The notes under the pieces are model-generated. The model was not told where the DNA came from and made no database searches. It saw only the letters and a program-made list of their open reading frames with translations. A stretch of DNA of 29,359 nt from Pseudomonadota bacterium (GTDB taxonomy: Bacteria; Pseudomonadota; Alphaproteobacteria; Micropepsales; Micropepsaceae). The stretch spans positions 1 to 29,359 of the forward strand of contig JANYBR010000233.1 in NCBI GenBank assembly GCA_025360685.1, given 5' to 3'. The stretch's first letter is position 1. Every line of letters begins with the position of its first letter. A program made the translations under genes and the position numbers. Positions 1-7,806 of this stretch are shown here, piece by piece.

Positions 1-431
1 TAGCTGTGGCCACCACCCTTGATGACCAATCTTAATTTGTTGTCGCGGGCGAAATTGACAGCCGCCGAGATGTCGTGTGCATTTCTGGCCGCAACAGCGT
101 AGACGCTGGGCTTTGTGGCCCACGCGTCAACCCATCCGAGCGTCTGCGTGAGCCCGGCTTGATCACCGACATAGTATGGATTTTTCAGTTGCTCCCAAAG
201 TTGTTCGTCCACGACGCCGGCTGGATCGCTCTTGGACACGGAAAGTGGAAACTTTACGGGAATCAAATTACCTCCCACTGCAGCGTTGAGTTGTTGCCAC
301 GCTGACCGGGATGGCCACGATGCATCGGACGGGCGGCGGCGTCGATAATTTGTCGCCGCCGACAGACGGCGCGGCAAGATGGCCAGCAGCGCTGCTGATG
401 CGAAGGCTTTGAAGGACTCTCGTCTATCCAC
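1..431 (-). CDS. FAD-binding (BBE-type) oxidoreductase, N-terminal part, cut by window edge
   Basis: On the minus strand the frame is open from GTG 431 to the window edge. It ends in the stretch NFARDNKLRLVIKGGGHS, which is the FAD-binding_4 (PCMH/VAO fold) signature of berberine-bridge-like oxidases, where a GGGHS loop contacts the flavin. Before it lies a typical lead-in with GLTQTLGWVDAW and YAVAARNAHDISAAV. The first 25 residues (VDRRESFKAFASAALLAI...) have an arginine pair followed by a hydrophobic stretch, so a Tat-type export signal is plausible. No in-frame ATG was found. GTG 431 was chosen because GGAG lies 11 bases upstream, but the start is uncertain. The substrate cannot be told, because the substrate-binding and BBE domains lie outside the window. 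Confidence 0.8.
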   Translation of the reverse strand, partial: MDRRESFKAFASAALLAILPRRLSAATNYRRRRPSDASWPSRSAWQQLNAAVGGNLIPVKFPLSVSKSDPAGVVDEQLWEQLKNPYYVGDQAGLTQTLGWVDAWATKPSVYAVAARNAHDISAAVNFARDNKLRLVIKGGGHS

Positions 432-898
432 TTTCGTCTGTACTCCGGTGGTGCCTGTACCAAATGCAACCTGACTTGGTGAACGTTCCCCATGAACTCC
501 GTCTGAGTCAATTCACAGTCCACCTATTTGGCAAACGGCGCTCAATCGAACCTCCGAGTCCTCCACACGAAAAGAGCAAGGTGTGGAGCGGTCAGTTGGT
601 GAATCGGGCCCTCTGTCCTCACTCCAGGGTAGTCTCAAGGGATTGACGCAACTCTTTGTTCTCGAAAGCGACGATGGAGTGTGTATCGATGGGTTATCGG
701 CATCGTCGAGGTTTCGTCCCGACAGAAAAGGTTGAGCTGTCGGATTGCTGATCGCTCGGTCCCAACGAGAATACCAGCTGCCTATACAGGCCGCACCTTC
801 CCAAGATAAGCGACCCGTCGGGTTACTCCCCGGCCAACTCGAATAAAGTGGCGCGTCAGCTCATCAAACTGCGACGTCAAGCTTCACGCTTCATAAAA
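432..898. other. Intergenic stretch with one inverted repeat, no convincing gene
   Basis: Open frames here are short and show no family resemblance or good ribosome binding site. The only structure noticed is a 7-bp inverted repeat, CCGACAG at 719-725 and CTGTCGG at 737-743, with 11 bases between. It could be a weak operator or hairpin. Confidence 0.4.
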
Positions 899-961
899 CC
901 GGCGGAGAAATTAGATGCATGTGTTGCATTGACGGGTTGAGGTCGCCACCCAAGCCGGATA
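899..961 (+). repeat. 63-bp direct repeat, copy 1 (left of the esterase gene)
   Basis: This copy starts CCGGCGGAGA and contains GGTTGAGGTCGCCACCC and a terminal CGGATA. It aligns without gaps to 2140-2202, with 10 mismatches in 63 bases by my count (about 84% identity). It lies just beyond the 3' end of the esterase gene (stop at 1046). The core with GGTCGC, ACCC and CGGATA resembles short intergenic repeats I associate with Bradyrhizobium-type genomes; that is recollection, not a search result. Confidence 0.7.
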
Positions 962-1045
962 TTGGTTGAAGCCTCGACATGTTGCTGTCGGGTGCGCGCC
1001 CACGCGCGAACAGATCGCATCAAAGCTCGGTCGTGACAGGCCCGG

Positions 1046-2077
1046 CTAATACGCGCAGAAACTCGCGAGGTCACGCGCGGTTGACAAGCTGATATCGGGG
1101 CAACAACTGGGCACGATTTCGGTGCCATGCACGGTGCCCATAACCTGGCGGCAACGCGCCGCGACACCGTTGTGCATCAGCAGGCGATAAAAGTTGATAC
1201 CTTCATCGCGCAACGGATCGCACTCGTTCACGCTTATCACCGTCGGCGGCAGGCCCTTCACATCGTCGGCCGTGGCAAACCCGGGCCACGCAAGGGGATT
1301 GCGCTTATGGAGTTCGTCGATGCCGTAGCTCATCGCTCCACGATTATTGTGCAGATCGAGAAGGATACCGTTGTTTTCCGTCGATGAAGGATTCTGCGGC
1401 AATGGCCACTCGCCCGCTATGTAAGGACAGAGCGCGTAAAGCCCCTTGATCACGCCAATGTCGCCGTCGCGCTTAAGCTTCAGGCCAGTGGCGAGTGTGA
1501 GATTGCCGCCGCCACTCTCTCCCGCGACCACGATCCGTGATGGGTCTATGTTGAGTAGCGATGCTCTGGAGTGAACCCACCTCAGGCCAGAAACGCAGTC
1601 GTTGAGGCCGGCGGGGAACGGCGCGACTTCGGGAACCGAAGAGGGCGAGATCGAATTGCGAAAATCGACCATCGCAACGGCCACCCCTTGGGCTGCAAGC
1701 AATCGGCCCCAGGTGCTGTAGTTCCCGTAGAAGCATGAGCCCATCATCATGCCGCCACCGTGAATGTAGTAAATGCAAGGTAGACGCTCATTGTTGTCGG
1801 GCCGAATGAACTGGATAAGAATCGTATTGCCGTCCGGCTCGGATTTGACTCGCTCGGTTGTGATGCGCAGTCCCTTCGACGGGGCGAGGGTCTCGTCGGC
1901 GAAGGAATCGAAGAGCGCCTTCATCATCGCGGTGGCAGCCTTGCCTTGTTCCGTGATTTCGGCGGCCAGCAGTTCTTCGCGGCTAGCGACGTCACCCGCC
2001 ACCGTCATCGTCATCGCGCCGAACAGCGTCTTGATGCGTGGATCGATGCGAGGGTCTTGAGAAATTTTCGATGTCAT
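1046..2077 (-). CDS. Alpha/beta hydrolase, HSL (family IV) esterase/lipase
   Basis: This 343-residue protein is a carboxylester hydrolase of the hormone-sensitive-lipase family, probably cytoplasmic since no signal peptide is seen. The oxyanion-hole motif HGGG is at residues 106-109, after IYY. The nucleophile elbow GESGG is at 186-190 with Ser188. The likely acid is Asp287 in NECDPLRDEG, the usual DPL context, and the likely base is His317 in GTVHG. Length is normal for the family and the triad is complete. ATG 2077 has AGGAG six bases upstream. The gene stands alone on the minus strand and sits between two copies of a 63-bp repeat. The substrate is unknown; short acyl esters are usual for the family. 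Confidence 0.92.
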   Translation of the reverse strand: MTSKISQDPRIDPRIKTLFGAMTMTVAGDVASREELLAAEITEQGKAATAMMKALFDSFADETLAPSKGLRITTERVKSEPDGNTILIQFIRPDNNERLPCIYYIHGGGMMMGSCFYGNYSTWGRLLAAQGVAVAMVDFRNSISPSSVPEVAPFPAGLNDCVSGLRWVHSRASLLNIDPSRIVVAGESGGGNLTLATGLKLKRDGDIGVIKGLYALCPYIAGEWPLPQNPSSTENNGILLDLHNNRGAMSYGIDELHKRNPLAWPGFATADDVKGLPPTVISVNECDPLRDEGINFYRLLMHNGVAARCRQVMGTVHGTEIVPSCCPDISLSTARDLASFCAY

Positions 2078-2139
2078 GTCGAACTCCTAGGCTTCCGTCT
2101 CGGGATAGCTCACGCCGCGGGATCGATAATGTCAAACCG

Positions 2140-2202
2140 CCGGCGGAGAGATTTGATGCTTGTGTTGCGTCGACCGGTTGAGGTCGCTACCCATTGCGGA
2201 TA
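2140..2202 (+). repeat. 63-bp direct repeat, copy 2 (right of the esterase gene)
   Basis: This is the partner of 899-961, in the same orientation, starting about 60 bases upstream of the esterase start codon. Its first ten bases (CCGGCGGAGA) and the GGTTGAGGTCGC core are identical to copy 1. The pair is about 1.24 kb apart, start to start, and encloses exactly one gene. Confidence 0.7.
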
Positions 2203-2767
2203 GTGTGAGTGCGGCCACAATCGCGCAGTCTGTACGTATGAAATTGATTGAGTTCATGGGCATAATCGCCGCGCTGCTCTTGCCGGACATCGTTGCTCGC
2301 GCTGGGGCACTGTCCCTCGTGCCTCAAGTCGGCGATACCACGAAATCACCATGACCAGTTCGTCGTCAGAAAGCGGGAGGCATTCGTTCCGGTTTTCTTC
2401 GGAGACTTGCTTCGATAGAGCACTGTCGCCCGGCAGCTTTCAGCCTGCTGCCTTCGTATCGCGTCTCACTTCGTACGACGCGTCATGGCTGGTGATTGCC
2501 ATGATTTCCTGTTCGGGGTAGCGGCCTTCCGCCGGCCGTGTGGCTGCGGCCGTTCTGAGGCCATGGGCCGAACATTGCGGCAATCCTGCTTCATCACACT
2601 ATTTTCGAAATCTGTTGCCGAAAGCGCGACCCACTTTACCCATCTAGGCATCGCAAGAGTCTCTAGCCTGCACGATGTCATTTTGATCGCAGCGTTGGAA
2701 TCTGGGGGCTCGAGTAACTTCTCATTAGCCCGCCGCGGTTATGGTCCGCAGGTCAGGAGGACCCAAC
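2203..2767. other. Intergenic stretch without a convincing gene
   Basis: A 38-codon frame at 2238-2354 (+) begins MKLIEFMGIIAALLLPDIVA and looks like an isolated signal-peptide start, perhaps a gene remnant, but has no good ribosome binding site. Frames at 2466-2681 (-) and 2485-2838 (+) overlap on opposite strands, and neither shows a known fold. Nothing else was identified. Confidence 0.35.
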
Positions 2768-3178
2768 ATGCGCGCGATTGCCTTCACATTTCTGACGGGG
2801 TTCGCCTTTCTCGCAATCGGCAGCGCGAGAGCCGATAACGTTACAATAGCTAACGCAGCGTTCGACAAAATGGACTATGCCAAGGCGCTCGAGCTCTATG
2901 AACCTCTGGCTAGAACGGGTAGCGCATCGGCACAGAGCGCCATCGGTTCAATGTATTTCTTTGGCAATGGCGTGGTGAAGAACTGGGTTCGCGCCTACAT
3001 GTGGTTCAGTCTTGCGTCCCAGTCGCAGACCGCTGTAGCCGTTGTCGCCAGGACAAATCGCGACATAATGGTCCGCCTGATGGCTCCGCAAGACGTCAAG
3101 CTCGCCGCCGCCATGGCAGACGAATGCGTCGCGACGCACTATGATCATTGCGGTTTGGTGCGGTATGCGGCGCGGTAG
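2768..3178 (+). CDS. Secreted Sel1-like/TPR repeat protein
   Basis: This 136-residue protein starts with a clear Sec signal peptide (MRAIAFTFLTGFAFLAI, cleavage likely after ARA near residue 22). One to two Sel1-like helical repeats follow: FDKMDYAKALELYEPLARTGSASAQSAIG and then MYFFGNGVVKNWVRAYMWFSLAS, with the G-G-V-x-N-x-x-R-A-Y-M-W-F pattern typical of Sel1 units. Such proteins act as periplasmic or envelope scaffolds; no specific partner can be named. ATG 2768 has a perfect AGGAGG seven bases upstream, which rules against the in-frame GTG or ATG further up. The gene is short for a Sel1 protein and stands alone before the catabolic operon. Confidence 0.85.
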   Translation: MRAIAFTFLTGFAFLAIGSARADNVTIANAAFDKMDYAKALELYEPLARTGSASAQSAIGSMYFFGNGVVKNWVRAYMWFSLASQSQTAVAVVARTNRDIMVRLMAPQDVKLAAAMADECVATHYDHCGLVRYAAR

Positions 3179-3335
3179 GACAGCGGCCCCCAAGATTCTG
3201 AGCGGCCAAGATGAGACGAAATCGTCAGCCGCCGCCAAGAACGATCCACGTTCCGTCGGACAGCCCGCAGCTTGAAGTGCAGGCGGTAAAGTCGACTGGC
3301 TTGGGTCCTGGTTTCTCCTTCGTTTCAACAGACCT

Positions 3336-3382
3336 GTTCGGCAAGTGTGGAATGCAATGTCAACCGACATGGCTTGCCGAAC
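3336..3382. promoter_or_regulatory. Nested inverted repeat upstream of the SDR-hydrolase-amidohydrolase operon
   Basis: GTTCGGCAAG (3336-3345) and CTTGCCGAAC (3373-3382) form a perfect 10-bp inverted repeat. Inside it lies a second one, ATGTC-AACC-GACAT. The structure ends 54 bases before the SDR start codon. It may be a regulator binding site or a leader hairpin. No regulator gene adjoins the operon. Confidence 0.45.
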
Positions 3383-3436
3383 CATCGTTTGTTCGCGAAA
3401 CTGTCAGGCGTAGCCAACGTTGCGATCGGACGCGTC

Positions 3437-4159
3437 ATGAGCCTGCAAGACAAACGCGTAGTCGTCATCGGCGGAACATCCGGCATTGGCTTTGCAGTAG
3501 CGGAGGCGGTTCTGAGGGAAGGGGCGAGCGTCATTGTAGCCTCCAGCAACCCGGCAAATGTGGAAGCCGCCACAAGCCGTCTCTCGAATAGTGCAACCGG
3601 CATGACTATTGACGTGACCAACGAAGGCGCAATCGCGGTGGCGTTCGCACAGCTCGGCGATTTCGATCACCTTGTATTCACGGCCGGCGACTGGGGCGCT
3701 CGCCGCGGACCTCTTGTTGAAATAGATCTCGAGAAGGCGAGGGCCAATTTCACAGTACGGTTCTGGGGCGCACTCGCTGTTGTCAAGCACGTGCAAAAAT
3801 CGATGACTCGGGGCGGCTCGATCACTCTGACCGATGGGATGATTGCTCATCGCCCGAGCAAGGGTTCTGCATTGAGTACGGCCATGGCCGGTGCCGTCGA
3901 ACATCTCACGCGCGGACTCGCAGTGGAACTCGCGCCAATTCGGGTAAATGCGGTATGTCCGGGATTGATACGAACCGGCGTCTGGAACAGCATTCCGGAA
4001 GATAAGCGAGAGGAACAATTTGAACGCATGACAAAGCGCCAGCCTCTATCGCGAATTGGCGAGCCGAGTGAAGCCGCCGAGGCTTATCTCTATCTGATGA
4101 AGGCGGGATACACCACCGGGCAGGTATTGCATGTCGACGGCGGTGGATCGGTCGTCTGA
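3437..4159 (+). CDS. Short-chain dehydrogenase/reductase fold protein lacking the Ser-Tyr-Lys triad
   Basis: This 240-residue protein has the Rossmann nucleotide-binding motif GGTSGIG at residues 12-18, an AG pair at 83-84 and the usual C-terminal pattern APIRVNAVCPGLIRT and GQVLHVDGGGSVV. Length and fold are normal for classical SDRs. The active site is not. Where YxxxK precedes the AVEHLTR helix, the protein has Ser147 and Ala151, and the usual catalytic Ser stretch reads LTDG. A subfamily of SDRs with an RP motif instead of Tyr is known to me, so this may be normal for the subfamily. The start was set at ATG 3437 so that the protein begins MSLQDKRVVVIGG; the frame is open further upstream. 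It is first in an operon with the next two genes. A redox or NAD(P)-binding role in the same pathway is inferred. Confidence 0.88.
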   Translation: MSLQDKRVVVIGGTSGIGFAVAEAVLREGASVIVASSNPANVEAATSRLSNSATGMTIDVTNEGAIAVAFAQLGDFDHLVFTAGDWGARRGPLVEIDLEKARANFTVRFWGALAVVKHVQKSMTRGGSITLTDGMIAHRPSKGSALSTAMAGAVEHLTRGLAVELAPIRVNAVCPGLIRTGVWNSIPEDKREEQFERMTKRQPLSRIGEPSEAAEAYLYLMKAGYTTGQVLHVDGGGSVV

Positions 4160-4201
4160 GGCGTTGAGCAGGGACAAACCGAACGCTATCGAGAGAGGTC
4201 G

Positions 4202-5041
4202 ATGACGCAAACGCAGCAGATTTCGATTGGCGAACTCACCTTCACCGTGGAAGTCGCCGGCTCACCAACCGGTACACCGGTCTTGCTGCTGCACGGGTTT
4301 CCCGAGAGCCGGCATATGTGGCGCGATCAAGTCGCCGCACTCGCCCAAAACGGCTTTTTCGCTGTCGCGCCCGATCAGCGCGGATATTCTGCCGGGGCGC
4401 GGCCGCGCGGTATCGACAACTATGCCACGGAACTTCTGGTCCAAGATGCACTCGCCTTGATGAATGAATTTGGTGCGAAGGACTTCCATCTCGTTGGTCA
4501 CGATTGGGGCGGACAGATCGCATGGTTGATTGCGGCCAATCATGCCGATCGCGTTCGTTCGCTGACAGTCCTGTCGCGGCCACACCCTGCCGCTTTCGCT
4601 CGCGCGATGCAGGACGACACTGCCCAGGCCGAACGCTCTCGCCATCATCGGGCGTTTCGCGAGGGCGATGCAATCGAGCGGATGCGCAAGGCCAATCTCC
4701 AGCCACTGCGTACGGCGCTCGAGACCCAGGGCGTACCTGCGCGGGATGCCGAGTTTTACATCCGCGCGCTGTTGGAACCGGGCGCCATTGAGGGTGCCAT
4801 GAACTGGTATCGCGCAAGCAGCATCGCGACGGCGGCGACGCCGCTTGTGAAAGTACCGACACTCTATGTCTGGGGCAGCGACGATGCGACGGTCGGAAAG
4901 CGCGCGGCCGAACTGACGTCCGAACACGTGATCGGACGCTATAGGTTTGTCGCACTCGAAGGCGCCGGTCACTTTCTGGTCGATCAGTTTCCGCAGCGGA
5001 TTTCGGCACTCTTACTGGAGCATCTGCAGCAAACCGCCTGA
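4202..5041 (+). CDS. Alpha/beta hydrolase, epoxide-hydrolase-like
   Basis: This 279-residue cytoplasmic hydrolase has HGFPES at residues 31-36 (oxyanion loop) and the nucleophile elbow GHDWGG at 99-104 with an Asp nucleophile (Asp101), as in soluble epoxide hydrolases and haloalkane dehalogenases rather than esterases. The cap carries NWYRAS, whose Tyr203 matches an epoxide-activating tyrosine. The acid is likely Asp227 or Asp228 in WGSDD, and the base His257 in EGAGHFL. These features favour an epoxide hydrolase. ATG 4202 follows a GAGAGG stretch. It lies 42 bases after the SDR gene and about 100 before the amidohydrolase, all on the same strand, so co-transcription and a shared degradation pathway are likely. 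The substrate is unknown. Confidence 0.9.
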   Translation: MTQTQQISIGELTFTVEVAGSPTGTPVLLLHGFPESRHMWRDQVAALAQNGFFAVAPDQRGYSAGARPRGIDNYATELLVQDALALMNEFGAKDFHLVGHDWGGQIAWLIAANHADRVRSLTVLSRPHPAAFARAMQDDTAQAERSRHHRAFREGDAIERMRKANLQPLRTALETQGVPARDAEFYIRALLEPGAIEGAMNWYRASSIATAATPLVKVPTLYVWGSDDATVGKRAAELTSEHVIGRYRFVALEGAGHFLVDQFPQRISALLLEHLQQTA

Positions 5042-5138
5042 CGGAAGGATGACACGTGCAATCAAGCATGAAGAGTGATTTCATTGCGCCTTCATCCGAT
5101 GGGAATCGGGAACGACAATCGGGCGAGGGATATCAAGC

Positions 5139-6245
5139 ATGATCAGGAAACCGATCTCCGCAGACTCTCACATCACCGAACCGCCGAATTGTTATGTCGA
5201 CTATATCGATCCGAGATTTCGTGACCGGGCGCCAAAAATTGTGTCCCTCCCGAAGGTCGGTGATGCGTTCGTGATCGAGGGCATGCCGACGCCGGTGCCG
5301 CTCGGCCTCCTGGCCGCCGCAGGCAAGGATCCTTCCCAGATCACCACCGATGGCGTTGCGTTCAAGGACTTGTGGCGCAGTGGCTGGGACTCGAAGTATC
5401 GCGTCGCGGACCAGGAGCGCGATGGGGTGGCGGCGGAAATGATCTATCCCACGGTCGGCATGCTGATCTGCAATCATCCCGACTTTGATTTCAAGAAAGC
5501 CTGCTTCGAAGCCTACAATCGTTGGCTGTCCGAGTATTGCGCGGTGGCACCCGACCGGCTCCATGGGCTCGCTCAGGTCTCGATGCGCTCGCCGGAAGAC
5601 GGCGTGTCTGAACTAAAGGCCGTCAAGGCCATGGGCTTTAAAGGTGTGATGATGCCGGGCGATCCGGCTGTGGAAGATTATGACAGCCCGATCTACGACC
5701 CCGTCTGGGCCACAGCAGTCGAGCTTGGCCTACCGCTTTCGTTCCACATTCTGACGACGAAATCCGGCTCGTTGGCCCAGAATACGCGCGGCCCCAGGAT
5801 TAACGGCTTTCTGTCGATCATCCGTGGCTGCCAGGACATCATGGGCACGCTGATATTCAGCGGCGTGTTCGACCGGCATCCGAAGTTGAAGATTGTGTGC
5901 GTGGAGGCGGATGCCGGTTGGGTGCCGCACTACATGTATCGCATGGACCATGCGTACAAGCGGCATCGCTACTGGATGAAGGCGCCGCCGCTCGAGCGGA
6001 TGCCGAGCGAATACTTCGCGGAACATATCTACGTCACGTTCCAGGACGATTGGGTCGCGTTCAAGACGAAGGACCTTTGCAATGTCCGCCGGTTGATGTG
6101 GGCAAGCGATTTTCCCCACTCCGATTCAACTTGGCCGCACTCGCAGAAGATGCTGGGCGAACATACGCGCTCGCTCACCGAACAGGAGCGACACTGGATT
6201 TGCCACGACAATGTGGCGGAACTGTACGGACTCGAATCAAACTGA
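5139..6245 (+). CDS. Amidohydrolase-2 (ACMSD-like) family metal-dependent hydrolase/decarboxylase
   Basis: This 368-residue protein starts MIRKPISADSHITEPP, the D-x-H-x-x-E metal-binding opening of the amidohydrolase-2 subfamily (Asp9, His11, Glu14). Further family marks are GFKGVMMPGDP, the metal-ligand region SFHILT, FDRHPKLKIVCVEADAGWVPHYMYRMD, and the late active-site Asp in MWASDFPHSDSTWP. Length is typical. Relatives hydrolyse C-N bonds or decarboxylate aromatic and dienoic acids with a divalent metal in the cytoplasm; which reaction applies here cannot be told. It is third in the operon after the SDR and the epoxide-hydrolase-like gene. ATG 5139 is preceded by a CGAGGGA stretch about ten bases upstream. 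Confidence 0.9.
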   Translation: MIRKPISADSHITEPPNCYVDYIDPRFRDRAPKIVSLPKVGDAFVIEGMPTPVPLGLLAAAGKDPSQITTDGVAFKDLWRSGWDSKYRVADQERDGVAAEMIYPTVGMLICNHPDFDFKKACFEAYNRWLSEYCAVAPDRLHGLAQVSMRSPEDGVSELKAVKAMGFKGVMMPGDPAVEDYDSPIYDPVWATAVELGLPLSFHILTTKSGSLAQNTRGPRINGFLSIIRGCQDIMGTLIFSGVFDRHPKLKIVCVEADAGWVPHYMYRMDHAYKRHRYWMKAPPLERMPSEYFAEHIYVTFQDDWVAFKTKDLCNVRRLMWASDFPHSDSTWPHSQKMLGEHTRSLTEQERHWICHDNVAELYGLESN

Positions 6246-6349
6246 GAGCCTGCCATCACATATCGTGCGACGAACGACTCTTGACGGCGTGACGCTTCAT
6301 GCCCATCGCCGATAAGGAGTGCTCGTCTGGTGTCACTCGCCCGCGAGCC

Positions 6350-6583
6350 TCACTGCTTCTTGTAGAGGCCCATCCCGATCAGAACGGCGCCGAGCACCAA
6401 TGCGCCACCGCTCAAGAGCGGAGGAATGCTGTGTGAAACGTCCTGTGTGCTCTGAATCTTCATGTCGCCCAAGCGCACGACCTCCTCTGTTTTTTGGGTC
6501 GTAAACACGGGAATCGCGAAACCCAGGAGGCCGGCGATCAAAAAAATCACACCTACGATCATCAAACCGTTCATGCGCGCCAT
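6350..6583 (-). CDS. Small two-TM membrane protein, DUF3185-like
   Basis: This 77-residue protein has a hydrophobic segment at about residues 6-25 (LMIVGVIFLIAGLLGFAIPV), a polar middle carrying TTQKTEEVVRLGDMKIQST, and a second hydrophobic segment at about 52-73 (LLSGGALVLGAVLIGMGL). This layout, with a middle TEEVxxLGDxK and then HSIPP, matches small inner-membrane proteins that I associate with DUF3185; the function is unknown. The frame extends upstream to another ATG at 6634, but ATG 6583 has GGGGAAG five bases upstream and gives the family-like N-terminus. It lies downstream of the DUF3309 gene on the same strand. Confidence 0.75.
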   Translation of the reverse strand: MARMNGLMIVGVIFLIAGLLGFAIPVFTTQKTEEVVRLGDMKIQSTQDVSHSIPPLLSGGALVLGAVLIGMGLYKKQ

Positions 6584-6695
6584 GGAACTTCCCCCAGTTT
6601 CGTTTGTGTCGACCTGTGCGGCGCCCCATGGCATCGCCTTAGTACGCGACCGGCATGCAAAGATCGCGAATATGAGCAGCGTGCTTCGCCGGCGT

Positions 6696-6863
6696 TCAGA
6701 TGTGTACGCCGCCTAATGCGCCCAACAGCCAGAGTATCAGCAGGATGACGAGCAGCGTGCCAAGCACTCCTCCGAGGCCGGCGCCACCATATCGGTTGTA
6801 GCCATAGTAGCCTCCGCCACCGAACAGCAGCACGAGAATAATGACAATTACGATTAGACTCAT
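6696..6863 (-). CDS. DUF3309-type mini membrane protein
   Basis: This 55-residue protein begins MSLIVIVIILVLLFGGGGYY, continues GYNRYGGAGLGG and ends in a second hydrophobic run (LGTLLVILLILWLLGAL). The hydrophobic start, then GGGGYYGY, then a hydrophobic tail is the hallmark of DUF3309 proteins, which are common in Hyphomicrobiales. It is probably an inner-membrane protein of unknown role, often seen near stress genes. The start has a GGAG just upstream. It lies 112 bases upstream of the two-TM gene, and the two may share a transcript. Confidence 0.8.
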   Translation of the reverse strand: MSLIVIVIILVLLFGGGGYYGYNRYGGAGLGGVLGTLLVILLILWLLGALGGVHI

Positions 6864-6962
6864 CTCCGTACCCTCTTGGTTTCAGTCTTCGTGGCAAGGG
6901 TCCGTCCATCGGAACAAACAGAAATCGTACTGGCGTGTGTTCTTTGTGAATCGCTCGATGTT

Positions 6963-7001
6963 CGATGTCCTTCAGTGGCATTACCTGGCTGAAGGACATC
7001 G
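6963..7001 (-). terminator. Strong hairpin after the RcnB-like gene
   Basis: CGATGTCCTTCAG (6963-6975) and CTGAAGGACATCG (6989-7001) form a perfect 13-bp stem with a 13-base loop. It lies 15 bases after the stop codon of the RcnB-like gene on the minus strand. No T-run follows in either direction, so it is either a weak intrinsic terminator or a 3'-end stabilising hairpin. Confidence 0.55.
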
Positions 7002-7015
7002 TCGCCAAATCGCAC

Positions 7016-7789
7016 TTAGTCGAAGATGCCGTAGATCACCTGGAGGACACGGCCGGTCCGTCTGTTGACCAGCAGCGCATCGTCGCCGTAGCGCACCCAG
7101 ACATAGCCATATGGCGGGATCGGAAGATCGAACATCCAGTAGTCGGTTATCCAGTAGTCGCGCGCCCAAAACATACTGGGGAAGATCTGGCCGAAGACCC
7201 AGCGCTGATAGTACCAGCCGCTCGGGCGATTATAGGTCCGCCAGTGATACTGGCGCGGCGCCGAGTAGTTGCGCTGATAGACGTTGCTATCGAACTGGCG
7301 AGGATAGCGGTTCCAGTTGGAAGGGCGCGTGCCGAATACGCTGGTACCCGCGGGTCTGCTGCCCATTGTAGCAGCGCCTCCAGTTGGTTTCCCCATCATG
7401 CTTCCGGTTGGAGCGTGGCCGCCGGTAACGGTCGCACCACCGGTCGGGCCGGTTGGGCCACGGCCTCGCGTGCCCATCATGGTGGGAGCACCCGTCGCGT
7501 TGCCTCCGCTTGAAGTTGCACCTCCCATTGGGGCTCCAGCGGCCGGGCCACCCTGCGCTCCACCCTTGTCGGAGCGGTTCTTATCGTTGTGACCCTTTCC
7601 GCCCTTTGAATTGTCGCTGCCCGATTGGTCGTTGCTATTCGCTCCGCCGCCCGACGCGTCCGACCTGTGGTGGTCTGAGACGTCGGAGTTTTGGGCAATT
7701 TGAATCGATGGTTGATGCACATACTGAGCTTGGGCCGGTAGACCGGCGAGCAGCAGCGCGGAAACTGCCGGAACGACGAGACGTTTCAT
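7016..7789 (-). CDS. RcnB-like secreted protein with low-complexity middle
   Basis: This 257-residue protein has a Sec signal peptide (MKRLVVPAVSALLLAGLPAQAQ). A long Gly/Ser/Asn/Asp-rich and Gly/Thr/Pro-rich stretch follows (about residues 40-155, with GGA, GPTGPTGG and charged HNDKNRSDKGG). The C-terminal domain is Trp/Tyr-rich and ends PYGYVWVRYGDDALLVNRRT, the RcnB pattern. RcnB in E. coli is a periplasmic protein tuning Ni/Co efflux; in alphaproteobacteria the domain is widespread and its role is mostly unknown. A metal link is therefore only a suggestion. GGGAG precedes ATG 7789. A TGTCTG-N4-CAGACA palindrome lies 18-33 bases upstream of the start, where a bound regulator would probably interfere with transcription. 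Confidence 0.82.
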   Translation of the reverse strand: MKRLVVPAVSALLLAGLPAQAQYVHQPSIQIAQNSDVSDHHRSDASGGGANSNDQSGSDNSKGGKGHNDKNRSDKGGAQGGPAAGAPMGGATSSGGNATGAPTMMGTRGRGPTGPTGGATVTGGHAPTGSMMGKPTGGAATMGSRPAGTSVFGTRPSNWNRYPRQFDSNVYQRNYSAPRQYHWRTYNRPSGWYYQRWVFGQIFPSMFWARDYWITDYWMFDLPIPPYGYVWVRYGDDALLVNRRTGRVLQVIYGIFD

Positions 7790-7806
7790 GACGTGCTCCC
7801 TTTATA

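Noticed and set aside
877..1167. 96-residue minus-strand frame running through the repeat at 899-961
   Set aside because: It overlaps the 3' end of the esterase gene in another frame; its C-terminal part is just the translated intergenic repeat.
2485..2838. 117-residue plus-strand frame overlapping the Sel1-like gene start
   Set aside because: It overlaps a gene with a perfect AGGAGG and a signal peptide; its composition is unlike a folded protein.
4242..5084. Long minus-strand frames (4242-5084, 4262-4972) opposite the epoxide-hydrolase-like gene
   Set aside because: They are Arg/Pro-rich shadows of a gene with clear catalytic motifs on the plus strand.
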